DNA of 6,239 nucleotides from Aphodosoma sp045614825 (GTDB lineage: Bacteria; Bacteroidota; Bacteroidia; Bacteroidales; Paludibacteraceae): assembly GCA_045614825.1 (NCBI GenBank), contig JAZLDO010000073.1:1-6239 (forward strand). Direction: 5' to 3'. The stretch's first letter is position 1; every line of letters starts with the position of its first letter. Below, piece by piece: positions 1 through 5,747 of the stretch. Position numbers and translations under genes: made by a program. The notes beneath the pieces were generated by a model, which was not told where the DNA came from, searched no databases, and saw only the letters and a program-made list of their open reading frames with translations.

Positions 1-90
1 ATTTGGAATTGTGATTGAAGTGAGTGATGAACAACTATAAAATGCATATTCTCCAATCGAAGTTACACTATTTGGAATTGTGATTGAAGT
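1..90. repeat. Perfect 90-bp direct repeat, second copy at 301-390
   Basis: Bases 1-90 are identical to 301-390, exactly 300 bp apart; the copies diverge at 91 and 391. The first copy touches the window edge and may be longer. The repeat lies in phase with the LRR codons and spans slightly more than one 69-bp unit. Perfect identity, including synonymous positions, suggests recent duplication or gene conversion. Confidence 0.9.
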
Positions 91-1425
91 TAATTTGCTC
101 ATACCATAACATAAAAAAGCAGGTATATATTCAACATTATCACCTAATGTAAAAGATGTTATTTGCTCACAATAAGTAAAAATGCTACCAACAAACATGC
201 CACTATAACCCAAATAACAACTACATTTTTTTGCATTCCATTGTACTGAAGTAAGTGATGAACAACCATAAAATGCCAACATACCAATCTCAGTTACACT
301 ATTTGGAATTGTGATTGAAGTGAGTGATGAACAACTATAAAATGCATATTCTCCAATCGAAGTTACACTATTTGGAATTGTGATTGAAGTGAGGGATGAA
401 CAACTATAAAATGCATAATCACAAATTCGTGTTGTGCCTTCTTTTACATCTATATGCGTATTTGCTGACATTTCTCCTTTATACATATAAAGGCAATTAT
501 TAATATATACACATCCATCAGATTGATTTTCTAACCATGGTGTACCAGAAAATGCATACGTTCCAATCGAAGTTACACTCTCTGGAATTGTTATTGAAGT
601 AAGAGAAGTACAATCTCTAAATGCATTATCTCCAATTGAAGTTACACTATTGGGAATTGTAATTGAAGTGAGTGATGAACAACCTTCAAATGCATAGTTT
701 CCAATCGAAGTTACACTATTCGGAATTGTTATTGAAGTAAGAGATGTACAACCATAAAAAGCAGATTCTCCAATCAAAGTTACACTATTGGGAATTGTAA
801 TTGAAGTAAGAGATGTACAACCATAAAAAGCAGATTCTCTAATCGAAGTTACACTATTCGGAATTGTGATTGAAGTAAGAGATGAACAACCATAAAAAGC
901 AGATTCTCCAATCGAAGTTACACTATTTGGGATTGTGATTGAAGTGAGTGATGAACACCCATAAAATGTATACTCTCCAATTGAAGTTACACTATTTGGG
1001 ATTGTGATTGAAGTGAGAGATGAACAACCACAAAATGTATACTCTCCAATCGAAGTTACACTATTTGGGATTGTGATTGAAGTGAGAGATGAACACCCAT
1101 AAAATGCACTACGTCCAATCTCAGTTACACTATTCGGAATTGTGATTGAAGTGAGTGATGAACAATCAACAAATGCACCATCTCCAATCGAAGTTACACT
1201 ATTTGGGATTGTGATAGATGTTTTACCACCTGGACAACAAATTAGAACTGTTATCTCCTTGTTGTATAATACGCCATCAATGGATGCATAATTTTGATTA
1301 TTTGTTTCCACATCAATAGACGTTAGAGATGAACAACCAGAAAATACAAAACTTTCAATCGAAGTTACACTATTTGGAATTGTGATTGAAGTAAGTGATG
1401 AACAATAATAAAATGCAGACTCGCC
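1..1425 (-). repeat. 69-bp coding repeat array encoding LRR_5 units
   Basis: This is the DNA behind the repeat region of the BspA-like gene. About 17 units are present, the majority exactly 69 bp (23 codons), including an uninterrupted run of ten units between about 550 and 1240. Adjacent units can be nearly identical: a 39-base segment at 731-769 recurs exactly at 800-838 and with one change at 869-907, keeping the 69-bp period. The reading frame is preserved throughout, so the array is coding and not decaying. Longer units interrupt the array near 1205-1320, 420-540 and 90-250. Confidence 0.9.
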
Positions 1426-1659
1426 AATCGAAGTTACAGTATATTTTACACCATTATAGGTTACTTTTTCTGGGATAATAATTTCTGATTGAGCATATCC
1501 CGCACCATTATCATCCCATATATTCCTATCATTCGTAACCGTAGCCGTCTTATTCTCATGGTCAAAATCATAATAGATACCATCAATTTGGGCATCATAC
1601 GCAAATGCCATTGTTGCACTACATAATAATGCAATCAATAAAGAGTAAAATTTTTTCAT
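1..1659 (-). CDS. Secreted BspA-like leucine-rich-repeat protein, N-terminal 553 residues (3' end outside window)
   Basis: I translated this frame codon by codon from the ATG at 1659 to the left edge and found no stop, so it is a 5'-complete gene cut by the window. Residues 1-20 form a typical signal peptide (MKKF, hydrophobic core, then a cleavage-like AFA before Tyr21). Residues 21-78 are a non-repeat N-terminal segment. From residue 79 onward there are about 17 LRR_5/BspA-type units with the pattern AF-Y-x-C-SSLTSITIPNSVTSIG, mostly 23 residues long. Three units carry longer inserts: about 114-148 (a YASIDGVLYN segment and CCPGGK), about 374-413 (CLYMYKGEMSANT), and about 470-523 (QWNAKKC ... 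LCYGMSKL). Such inserts are familiar in this family in gut and oral Bacteroidales. BspA-like proteins are generally exported or surface-bound and involved in adhesion, but the ligand cannot be read from sequence. Any C-terminal sorting domain would lie beyond the edge. It appears to have its own leader downstream of a terminator. Confidence 0.93.
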   Translation of the reverse strand, partial: MKKFYSLLIALLCSATMAFAYDAQIDGIYYDFDHENKTATVTNDRNIWDDNGAGYAQSEIIIPEKVTYNGVKYTVTSIGESAFYYCSSLTSITIPNSVTSIESFVFSGCSSLTSIDVETNNQNYASIDGVLYNKEITVLICCPGGKTSITIPNSVTSIGDGAFVDCSSLTSITIPNSVTEIGRSAFYGCSSLTSITIPNSVTSIGEYTFCGCSSLTSITIPNSVTSIGEYTFYGCSSLTSITIPNSVTSIGESAFYGCSSLTSITIPNSVTSIRESAFYGCTSLTSITIPNSVTLIGESAFYGCTSLTSITIPNSVTSIGNYAFEGCSSLTSITIPNSVTSIGDNAFRDCTSLTSITIPESVTSIGTYAFSGTPWLENQSDGCVYINNCLYMYKGEMSANTHIDVKEGTTRICDYAFYSCSSLTSITIPNSVTSIGEYAFYSCSSLTSITIPNSVTEIGMLAFYGCSSLTSVQWNAKKCSCYLGYSGMFVGSIFTYCEQITSFTLGDNVEYIPAFLCYGMSKLTSITIPNSVTSIGEYAFYSCSSLTSITIPN

Positions 1660-1671
1660 AATAATTAGAAT

Positions 1672-1696
1672 TTTTAAGTTAATATTTTAAGTTAAT
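1672..1696. repeat. 12-bp tandem repeat in the leader of the LRR gene
   Basis: The 12-mer TTTTAAGTTAAT occurs at 1672-1683 and again at 1685-1696, giving a 13-bp period, 13-37 bases upstream of the LRR start codon. It may be simply low-complexity AT-rich leader, as is common before Bacteroidetes start codons that lack a Shine-Dalgarno sequence, or a binding site. I saw no convincing TTTG / TAnnTTTG promoter pair for the LRR gene in 1660-1810. Confidence 0.5.
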
Positions 1697-1715
1697 TATA
1701 ATCAACAACTTATTT

Positions 1716-1807
1716 AAAATGTACAAATAAAGCGGATGACGGTTTTCTACGGCATAGGTTGCTTGCACCTTGCTGTTGGGTAGGGAGAGGGTTTTGTTGT
1801 ACATTTT
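1716..1807. repeat. 11-bp inverted repeat bounding a 92-bp segment
   Basis: AAAATGTACAA at 1716-1726 is the exact reverse complement of TTGTACATTTT at 1797-1807. The segment lies between the terminator of the upstream RNA and the LRR leader. It contains a short minus-strand open frame (1804 down to 1679, 41 codons, starting MYNKTLSLP) that I do not recognise and do not call as a gene. Part of the symmetry comes from the self-palindromic TGTACA core, so significance is limited. Confidence 0.45.
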
Positions 1808-1810
1808 GAG

Positions 1811-1847
1811 ACAAAAAAAACGTGGAGTCCGACTGTTGTCGTTCCAC
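1811..1847 (-). terminator. Intrinsic terminator at the end of the candidate noncoding RNA
   Basis: On the minus strand GTGGA (1847-1843) pairs with TCCAC (1826-1822), with an inner CGAC/GTCG stem around an AACA loop. This is followed by G and then eight T (1820-1813). The stem is interrupted by small bulges, but stem plus T-run is a normal Rho-independent terminator. It would end leftward transcripts from the promoter at 2125-2156 and insulate the LRR gene. Confidence 0.7.
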
Positions 1848-2120
1848 ATTCAGAGGCTGTCGCATTGCCCATTACACTAGAACAACAACGCGAAGCCCAC
1901 GCCGATATGTTATTTTACGCCCAAACAGATGACGCATACATATACGCCACCATGCAGGTTAGTTTATAACAACCCGTAGGACATCTATCGTTGTTAAGCC
2001 CTGAGTGTATTCGAAATTTGCGACATTTCTGAATGTCAGAACAAAACGTTACAATAAACGTCTTTTTTTCAATAAAATAAATTACCCACCCCGATATGAC
2101 CCAATCGGCATGGGATTGCA
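1812..2120 (-). ncRNA. Candidate structured noncoding RNA of about 305 nt
   Basis: A perfect Bacteroidetes-type promoter lies immediately upstream and an intrinsic terminator closes the segment. No plausible protein gene lies between; the only listed-length minus frame (1915-2127, 70 codons) has no recognisable protein character. The transcript, starting about 5 bases below the -7 box, contains several pairings. One is an 11-pair helix between 2104-2114 and 1896-1906 (one G-U). A second is a GACAUU/AAUGUC hairpin near 2019-2034. A third is an AACAAC/GUUGUU stem near 1969-1998. The 2104-2114 segment can alternatively pair with 2085-2095. Known lineage RNAs bounded by this promoter type and a terminator include the Bacteroidales-1 motif, which has been related to 6S RNA; I cannot say whether this is a member. 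It lacks the conserved motifs I would expect of tmRNA, RNase P RNA or SRP RNA. Ends are inferred, not mapped. Confidence 0.58.
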
Positions 2121-2124
2121 CCCG

Positions 2125-2156
2125 CAAAGGTAAGAATTATTTTTTACATGAACAAA
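2125..2156 (-). promoter_or_regulatory. Bacteroidetes sigma-ABfr-type promoter driving the candidate RNA
   Basis: Read on the minus strand there is TTTG (2156-2153), exactly 20 bases, then TACCTTTG (2132-2125). This matches every specified base of the Bacteroidetes primary-sigma consensus (-33 TTTG, -7 TAnnTTTG). Transcription should start near 2118-2120 and run leftward. Sequence just upstream is very A/T-rich. No gene start lies close downstream, which is why the promoter argues for a noncoding transcript. Confidence 0.75.
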
Positions 2157-2334
2157 TAATCACAAAACAAAATCAGGAACAAAAAAATATTCTTAACAAA
2201 AACGCCTCCAAAAAATTCCCTATACTCCACCCTAACTACAACATAGAATAAATAGGCCGAGTTGAAAGGTAGCATGCCCTTTCGATTGCAGACAGATGAT
2301 AAACACAAAAGATATTTGTCGCTTACGAACCATC
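2157..2334. other. AT-rich intergenic spacer, no gene seen
   Basis: This stretch lies between the upstream edge of the RNA promoter and the REP-like cluster. A minus-strand frame of 69 codons crosses it (2353-2144), but it starts inside a palindrome, has no recognisable motif and ends in a T-rich hydrophobic tail, so I do not call it. The only local structure is a 6-bp inverted repeat, GAAAGG (2264-2269) with CCTTTC (2278-2283). Confidence 0.5.
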
Positions 2335-2351
2335 GGACGCACGAGACGTGC
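2335..2351. repeat. REP-like palindrome, partial or diverged copy
   Basis: GGACGC followed by the overlapping palindrome GCACG-AGA-CGTGC (2339-2351) resembles the two better copies at 2361 and 2456 in its GGACGC start and GC-rich hairpin form. It lacks the following CTACTATA tail and looks like a diverged member of the same family. Confidence 0.45.
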
Positions 2352-2360
2352 AAATTATGC

Positions 2361-2389
2361 GGACGCTCGAACCGAGCGCCCCTACTATA
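2361..2389. repeat. REP-like palindromic element, copy 1
   Basis: GGACGCTCG-AAC-CGAGCGCCC is a 9-bp stem (one G-T wobble) with a 3-base loop, followed by CTACTATA. The same 29-base unit with one substitution recurs at 2456-2484. The two copies bracket the terminator at 2393-2430. Short GC-rich palindromes of this kind outside genes are typical of REP-like dispersed elements; copy number elsewhere in the genome cannot be seen. Confidence 0.7.
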
Positions 2390-2392
2390 TGC

Positions 2393-2430
2393 AAAAAAAT
2401 CCGCTTTCTACAAATGAGTAGCGGATTTTT
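2393..2430 (-). terminator. Intrinsic terminator after yqeY, probably bidirectional
   Basis: AAAAATCCGCT (2395-2405) and AGCGGATTTTT (2420-2430) are perfect 11-bp inverted arms around a 14-base loop, with an inner CTAC/GTAG pairing possible. Seven A on the left arm give a T-run on the minus strand and five T follow on the plus strand, so it could stop transcripts from either side. It lies 50 bases past the yqeY stop codon and most likely ends the ftsQ-ftsA-ftsZ-yqeY region. Confidence 0.85.
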
Positions 2431-2455
2431 GATATGTTAGCCCCTTTGGGTCATA

Positions 2456-2484
2456 GGACGCTCGAACCGAGCGTCCCTACTATA
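2456..2484. repeat. REP-like palindromic element, copy 2, overlapping the yqeY stop codon
   Basis: GGACGCTCG-AAC-CGAGCGTCC is a perfect 9-bp stem with a 3-base loop, followed by CTACTATA. It matches 2361-2389 at 28 of 29 positions. The TAG stop of yqeY (plus-strand CTA at 2480-2482) falls within the conserved CTACTATA tail, so the element reaches into the end of the gene. Confidence 0.75.
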
Positions 2485-2935
2485 GTGAATTGAGTATCTC
2501 TTTCACTTTATCTGATATTGCGCGGCCTTCGGCTTTGCCGGCGAGCTGTTTGCTGGCTACGCCCATCACTTTTCCCATCTCTTTTGGTGAAGTGGCGCCG
2601 ACTTGTGCGATGATGGCTTTGACTGCCGCGGTGAGTTCGGCATCAGACATCATCTGTGGGAGGTATTTATTATAAACTTCTACTTGAGCGAGATATTCGT
2701 CGGCAAGGTCTTGACGGCCTTGTGAGGCGAATACTTCGGCTGTGTCTTTGCCTTGTTTAGCCATTTTTTGAATTACTTTGATAGCTGCGGCGTCGGTGAG
2801 TTCGCCTGCGTTCTCCTTCGATGTTTTGGCTTCGAGGAGTTCTTTTTTTATACCACGTAGAGCTTCAAGTTCTACTTTATTGCGCGCGAGCATCGCTTTT
2901 TTGATGTCTTCGCTGATTTGTTCGAATAATGCCAT
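2480..2935 (-). CDS. yqeY: YqeY / GatB-like domain protein
   Basis: This 151-residue protein matches the GatB/YqeY family in length and sequence. It begins MALFEQISEDIKKAM, continues with an ALRGIKKELLEAKTSKE stretch near residues 25-41 and a YLPQMMSDAEL segment near 91-101, and ends in a TSPKEMGKVMG ... GRAISDKVKEIL region near 115-149. The fold is a compact all-helical domain related to the tail domain of GatB, the tRNA-dependent amidotransferase subunit. That relation implies tRNA binding, but the role of free-standing YqeY is not well established. It is cytoplasmic, with no signal or membrane segment. It follows ftsZ on the same strand with an 86-base gap, a common Bacteroidales arrangement. 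The ATG at 2935 gives the usual family length. Local GC looks higher than in ftsZ or ftsA. The stop codon lies inside a REP-like repeat tail. Confidence 0.93.
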   Translation of the reverse strand: MALFEQISEDIKKAMLARNKVELEALRGIKKELLEAKTSKENAGELTDAAAIKVIQKMAKQGKDTAEVFASQGRQDLADEYLAQVEVYNKYLPQMMSDAELTAAVKAIIAQVGATSPKEMGKVMGVASKQLAGKAEGRAISDKVKEILNSL

Positions 2936-2959
2936 AATTGAAAGGTTAGAGGTTACATA

Positions 2960-2999
2960 CCCCTCCGGTCTTCGACCACCTCCCCTAATTTAGGGGAGG
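2960..2999. repeat. GC-rich double hairpin between ftsZ and yqeY
   Basis: CCTCCCCTAA (2979-2988) and TTAGGGGAGG (2990-2999) are perfect 10-bp inverted arms around a single central base. A second small hairpin, GGTC-TTC-GACC, lies at 2967-2977. No T-run follows on either strand, so it is not a standard terminator. It resembles the short CCTCCCC/GGGGAGG palindromes dispersed in many gut bacterial genomes. It may attenuate or protect ftsZ mRNA ahead of yqeY. Confidence 0.65.
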
Positions 3000-3021
3000 A
3001 AGTCTGTTATCTATAATCTAA

Positions 3022-4254
3022 TTAGTTTCGTTTGATTGCTGGGACTGACTCCATGTAGCGAAGCATTTCGTCGTCGTCATCGATTTGGTCAAGAGAGATT
3101 GATACTTTTGATTCGTTATCTTGTTGTTTACCATAGAGTTTATCTTGAAATGCTTGCATTGGATCAACCGCTTTTGGAGTCCATACCATTTTAGGTTGTG
3201 GTTTATCTTCTGCCTTTTGGTCCTTTGCATCAAGAACATCCTCTTCGGTGTAGATACGTCCTGTTTGCTCGGCTTGCTCCTTCTTTTTTCTTAATTCATC
3301 ACGCAATTCATCAGGCACAACACTCATTTCAGAACCTGTTGCCAAAAGAGTAACTTTCACTTTATCGCCTAATTCATCATCATACGTAACCCCCCAGATA
3401 ACTTCAATATCATCGCCCATCTGATCCATGAAATCGTTAATTTCACCCACCTCTTTCATGACTACAGGTTTAGTCTTAGAGCAATAGAAGTTAAGAAGAA
3501 TCTTCTTAGATTTATGAATATCGTTATTGTTGAGAAGTGGAGAATTGAGAGCATCATTAATAGCTGCGGTAACACGCCCTTCGCCTTCGCCATAACCCGA
3601 ATTCATCACAGCAACGCCGCCATTGCGCATCACAGTACAAACATCGGCAAAGTCGACATTGATATGTCCGTCGATAGTGATGATTTCGACAATACTACGA
3701 GCTGCATTGGTAAGTACATTATCGGCATAAGAAAAGGCTTGTGTCATATCTGAGTCTGGATAGAAAGTGCAAAGACGCTCATTGCTAATAACCAACATAG
3801 CATCAACATCCTCACTCATAACAGCAACACCTTCAAGGGCTTGACGAATCTTGCGTTTGCCTTCGAAAACAAATGGTATAGTAACAATACCTACTGTAAG
3901 AATACCCAATTCGCGAGCAACAGAGGCAATAAGTGGAGCCGCTCCTGTACCAGTGCCACCTCCCATACCAGCAGTGATGAATACCATCTTAGTACCATCA
4001 TTGAGCATCTTACGAATTTCATCACGAGCAGCCTCAGCTGCTTCTAAAGCTACTGTTGGTTTATTACCTGCACCAAGTCCATCACCTATCAAAAGTTTGT
4101 TAGGCACTGGAGAACGCTTAAGCGCTTGAGAATCGGTATTACATACCACAAAAGAAACCTCCTCAATTCCTTGTCTGTACATGTGGTTGACTGCATTGCC
4201 CCCACCTCCACCAACACCAACAACTTTGATAATTGAATTTGATTTATCAGCCAT
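3022..4254 (-). CDS. ftsZ: Cell division GTPase FtsZ
   Basis: FtsZ is the tubulin-like GTPase that forms the cytoplasmic division ring and recruits the divisome. In the 410-residue form, the glycine-rich GVGGGGGN lies at 13-20, the tubulin signature GGGTGTGAAP at 98-107, and the catalytic T7 loop NVDFAD at 199-204 with the expected acidic residues. The globular part ends near residue 307. A charged linker rich in Lys, Glu, Asp and Gln follows, and the protein closes with a short conserved-type tail, VPAIKRN (404-410), the likely FtsA-binding peptide. I chose the ATG at 4254 because MADKSNSIIKVVGVGG resembles relatives. An in-frame ATG at 4284 would add ten residues (MICDLTQQYI) that do not look FtsZ-like, though it cannot be excluded, since this lineage lacks Shine-Dalgarno guidance. 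It lies 60 bases after ftsA and is probably co-transcribed. Confidence 0.97.
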   Translation of the reverse strand: MADKSNSIIKVVGVGGGGGNAVNHMYRQGIEEVSFVVCNTDSQALKRSPVPNKLLIGDGLGAGNKPTVALEAAEAARDEIRKMLNDGTKMVFITAGMGGGTGTGAAPLIASVARELGILTVGIVTIPFVFEGKRKIRQALEGVAVMSEDVDAMLVISNERLCTFYPDSDMTQAFSYADNVLTNAARSIVEIITIDGHINVDFADVCTVMRNGGVAVMNSGYGEGEGRVTAAINDALNSPLLNNNDIHKSKKILLNFYCSKTKPVVMKEVGEINDFMDQMGDDIEVIWGVTYDDELGDKVKVTLLATGSEMSVVPDELRDELRKKKEQAEQTGRIYTEEDVLDAKDQKAEDKPQPKMVWTPKAVDPMQAFQDKLYGKQQDNESKVSISLDQIDDDDEMLRYMESVPAIKRN

Positions 4255-4314
4255 AATATATTGTTGAGTTAAATCGCAAATCATAATTTACGAAATTTAA
4301 AATTAGTAATTTAA

Positions 4315-5622
4315 TCAATCCTTAATAGTTGCTTCATCTGGATCATCAAACAATGAAACTTCTTTAAATCTTTGCCAAAAAGATTCTTTTTTCACTGGTG
4401 TTTTAATTGGAGTATCTCCTACTTTTACTTTTTCCTCTACTTTACGCTCTTGGATAGATTCGTCGGTTGCATTCAACAATAAACCAATAAGAACAGCGTA
4501 TTCGGTATCGGAATATTTCTCGACTGATTCGGCATCTAAATAGTGAGCAAATGAGCCGAAACGGATAGGCATACCGGTTTCTTGCGCCAAAAATTGTTCA
4601 AAATCAGCCATACGCGATGCACCACCAGTAACCACCACGCCAGCACGCAATTGATCAGCATAACCAGAACACTTAACCTCTTCCATACAAAGCATAACAA
4701 TCTCAGCAAGACGGGCTCTAATGATTTTAATCATATTACGTTTCGAAATAAGGCGAGCCTCTGTGCCAGGTTTTGAAGGCATCTTGAAATTAACATCATT
4801 TGCACCAAGATTATCAATTGGAGTACCTTTTTGCACTTTGAGCAATTCGGCTTCGTTTACTGTAATATTCAACTCGCAAGCCTCATTAGCCAAGTCGTTG
4901 GTAATATGTTTACCCCCAAAAGGCACAACAGCCACATGGCGCAAATAGCCATTTTGATAGACAACGACAGAGGTAGTAGTAGCTCCAAAATTGATATGCA
5001 CCACACCTTCGGATTTATCTTCGTCAGTAAGAACAGCATCAGCCATTGCAATAGGAGCCAAGGTTTCGTAATTGACATCAGAGAACTGAACAGCGCGGTC
5101 GATACATTTTGCCAAATTGTCTTGAATATCGGCACGACCTAAAACAATAAGATAATTGGCAGCAATCTCGCGACACACGATACCATTAGGCTCACGCACA
5201 TATTCGCCATCGACGATATATTCCTCGTTAGTAATAGAATATATAGCCTTATCGGTATTAATTTCATCGCGCAAATCGTTGCGCAAGAGAGAGAGTTCGC
5301 CTTGCGTAATTTCGGTAGAAGCAGAAAACGTGCGACTCACCGTGCCACGCACCGAACGCAAAGAGCGGCCATTAATAGCAGTATAAAAACTATTGATATC
5401 GTACTTCTTACCTAATTGGAGCTCCAAACGATTCTCCAATTTTTTAGCCATGACAGCCAACTGCGATGCCACATCTGCAGGTTTCTTCACAATGCCATGT
5501 TGAATACACTCGGCAGGTGTTTCAGCAGTTTCTAATGCCAACACCTTCAATGTGCCGTCAGCTTGACGCTCGGCAGCCATCATCATTATACGGGAATTAC
5601 CCAAATCTACTGATACGAACAT
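4315..5622 (-). CDS. ftsA: Cell division protein FtsA (actin-like membrane tether of FtsZ)
   Basis: FtsA is an actin-fold ATPase that anchors FtsZ filaments to the inner membrane. In this 435-residue protein the phosphate-1 motif is VDLGNSR (5-11) and the FtsA-specific SHS2 (1C) domain spans roughly 78-165. The phosphate-2 motif is HINFGATTTS (209-218), the adenosine motif is VVVTGGASRM (329-338), and a Lys/Val-rich linker (about 392-412) leads to an amphipathic membrane-targeting helix, ESFWQRFKEVSLF (413-425), before an acidic tail. Length is in the normal FtsA range. In phosphate-2 the residue often Asp in actin-fold ATPases is Asn211. The ATG at 5622 starts directly at the first beta strand, and no better upstream start is evident. 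It is flanked by ftsQ (125-base gap with repeats) and ftsZ. Confidence 0.96.
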   Translation of the reverse strand: MFVSVDLGNSRIMMMAAERQADGTLKVLALETAETPAECIQHGIVKKPADVASQLAVMAKKLENRLELQLGKKYDINSFYTAINGRSLRSVRGTVSRTFSASTEITQGELSLLRNDLRDEINTDKAIYSITNEEYIVDGEYVREPNGIVCREIAANYLIVLGRADIQDNLAKCIDRAVQFSDVNYETLAPIAMADAVLTDEDKSEGVVHINFGATTTSVVVYQNGYLRHVAVVPFGGKHITNDLANEACELNITVNEAELLKVQKGTPIDNLGANDVNFKMPSKPGTEARLISKRNMIKIIRARLAEIVMLCMEEVKCSGYADQLRAGVVVTGGASRMADFEQFLAQETGMPIRFGSFAHYLDAESVEKYSDTEYAVLIGLLLNATDESIQERKVEEKVKVGDTPIKTPVKKESFWQRFKEVSLFDDPDEATIKD

Positions 5623-5634
5623 AATATTTAATTT

Positions 5635-5744
5635 GAAAGTTGAAAATTGAAAATTGAAAGTTTTTTAAGTTGAAATATAAAACTTGAAACTCGAAAGTTA
5701 ATTAATACCGAATGGTAAATTTCAACTTTCACATTTCAACTTTC
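5635..5744. repeat. AT-rich direct and inverted repeats between ftsQ and ftsA
   Basis: TTTCAACTTTC occurs twice (5720-5730 and 5734-5744) and its exact reverse complement GAAAGTTGAAA lies at 5635-5645, surrounded by further partial copies such as TTGAAAATTGAAA. The arms could form a long imperfect stem in the ftsQ-ftsA mRNA. The last copy ends three bases before the ftsQ stop codon. No clear promoter was seen here. Confidence 0.7.
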
Positions 5745-5747
5745 AAC

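Noticed and set aside
1..1240. Possible CRISPR array because of regular short repeats
   Set aside because: The 69-bp periodicity is continuous coding sequence in one open frame, with no unique spacers; it encodes LRR units.
1915..2127. 70-codon minus-strand frame starting MRVQSHADWV
   Set aside because: It lies wholly within the promoter-to-terminator RNA region, its start would be only a few bases from or upstream of the predicted transcript start, and it shows no recognisable protein motif.
2257..2290. Second promoter-like TACCTTTC on the minus strand
   Set aside because: The last base of the -7 box is wrong and no TTTG or TTG lies 19-21 bases upstream.
2144..2353. 69-codon minus-strand frame starting MHVSCVRWF
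   Set aside because: It begins inside a REP-like palindrome, overlaps the promoter of the candidate RNA, and its hydrophobic tail comes from T-rich intergenic DNA.
3018..3239. Minus-strand frame of 73 codons within ftsZ
   Set aside because: It is an alternate frame of the ftsZ linker region; Lys/Gln/Asn-rich shadow with no support.
4869..5135. Minus-strand frame of 88 codons within ftsA
   Set aside because: Shadow of ftsA in another frame; Leu-rich composition arises from the overlapping gene.
2490..5386. Several plus-strand frames of 60-103 codons opposite yqeY, ftsZ and ftsA
   Set aside because: All lie antisense to well-supported genes and none resembles a known protein.
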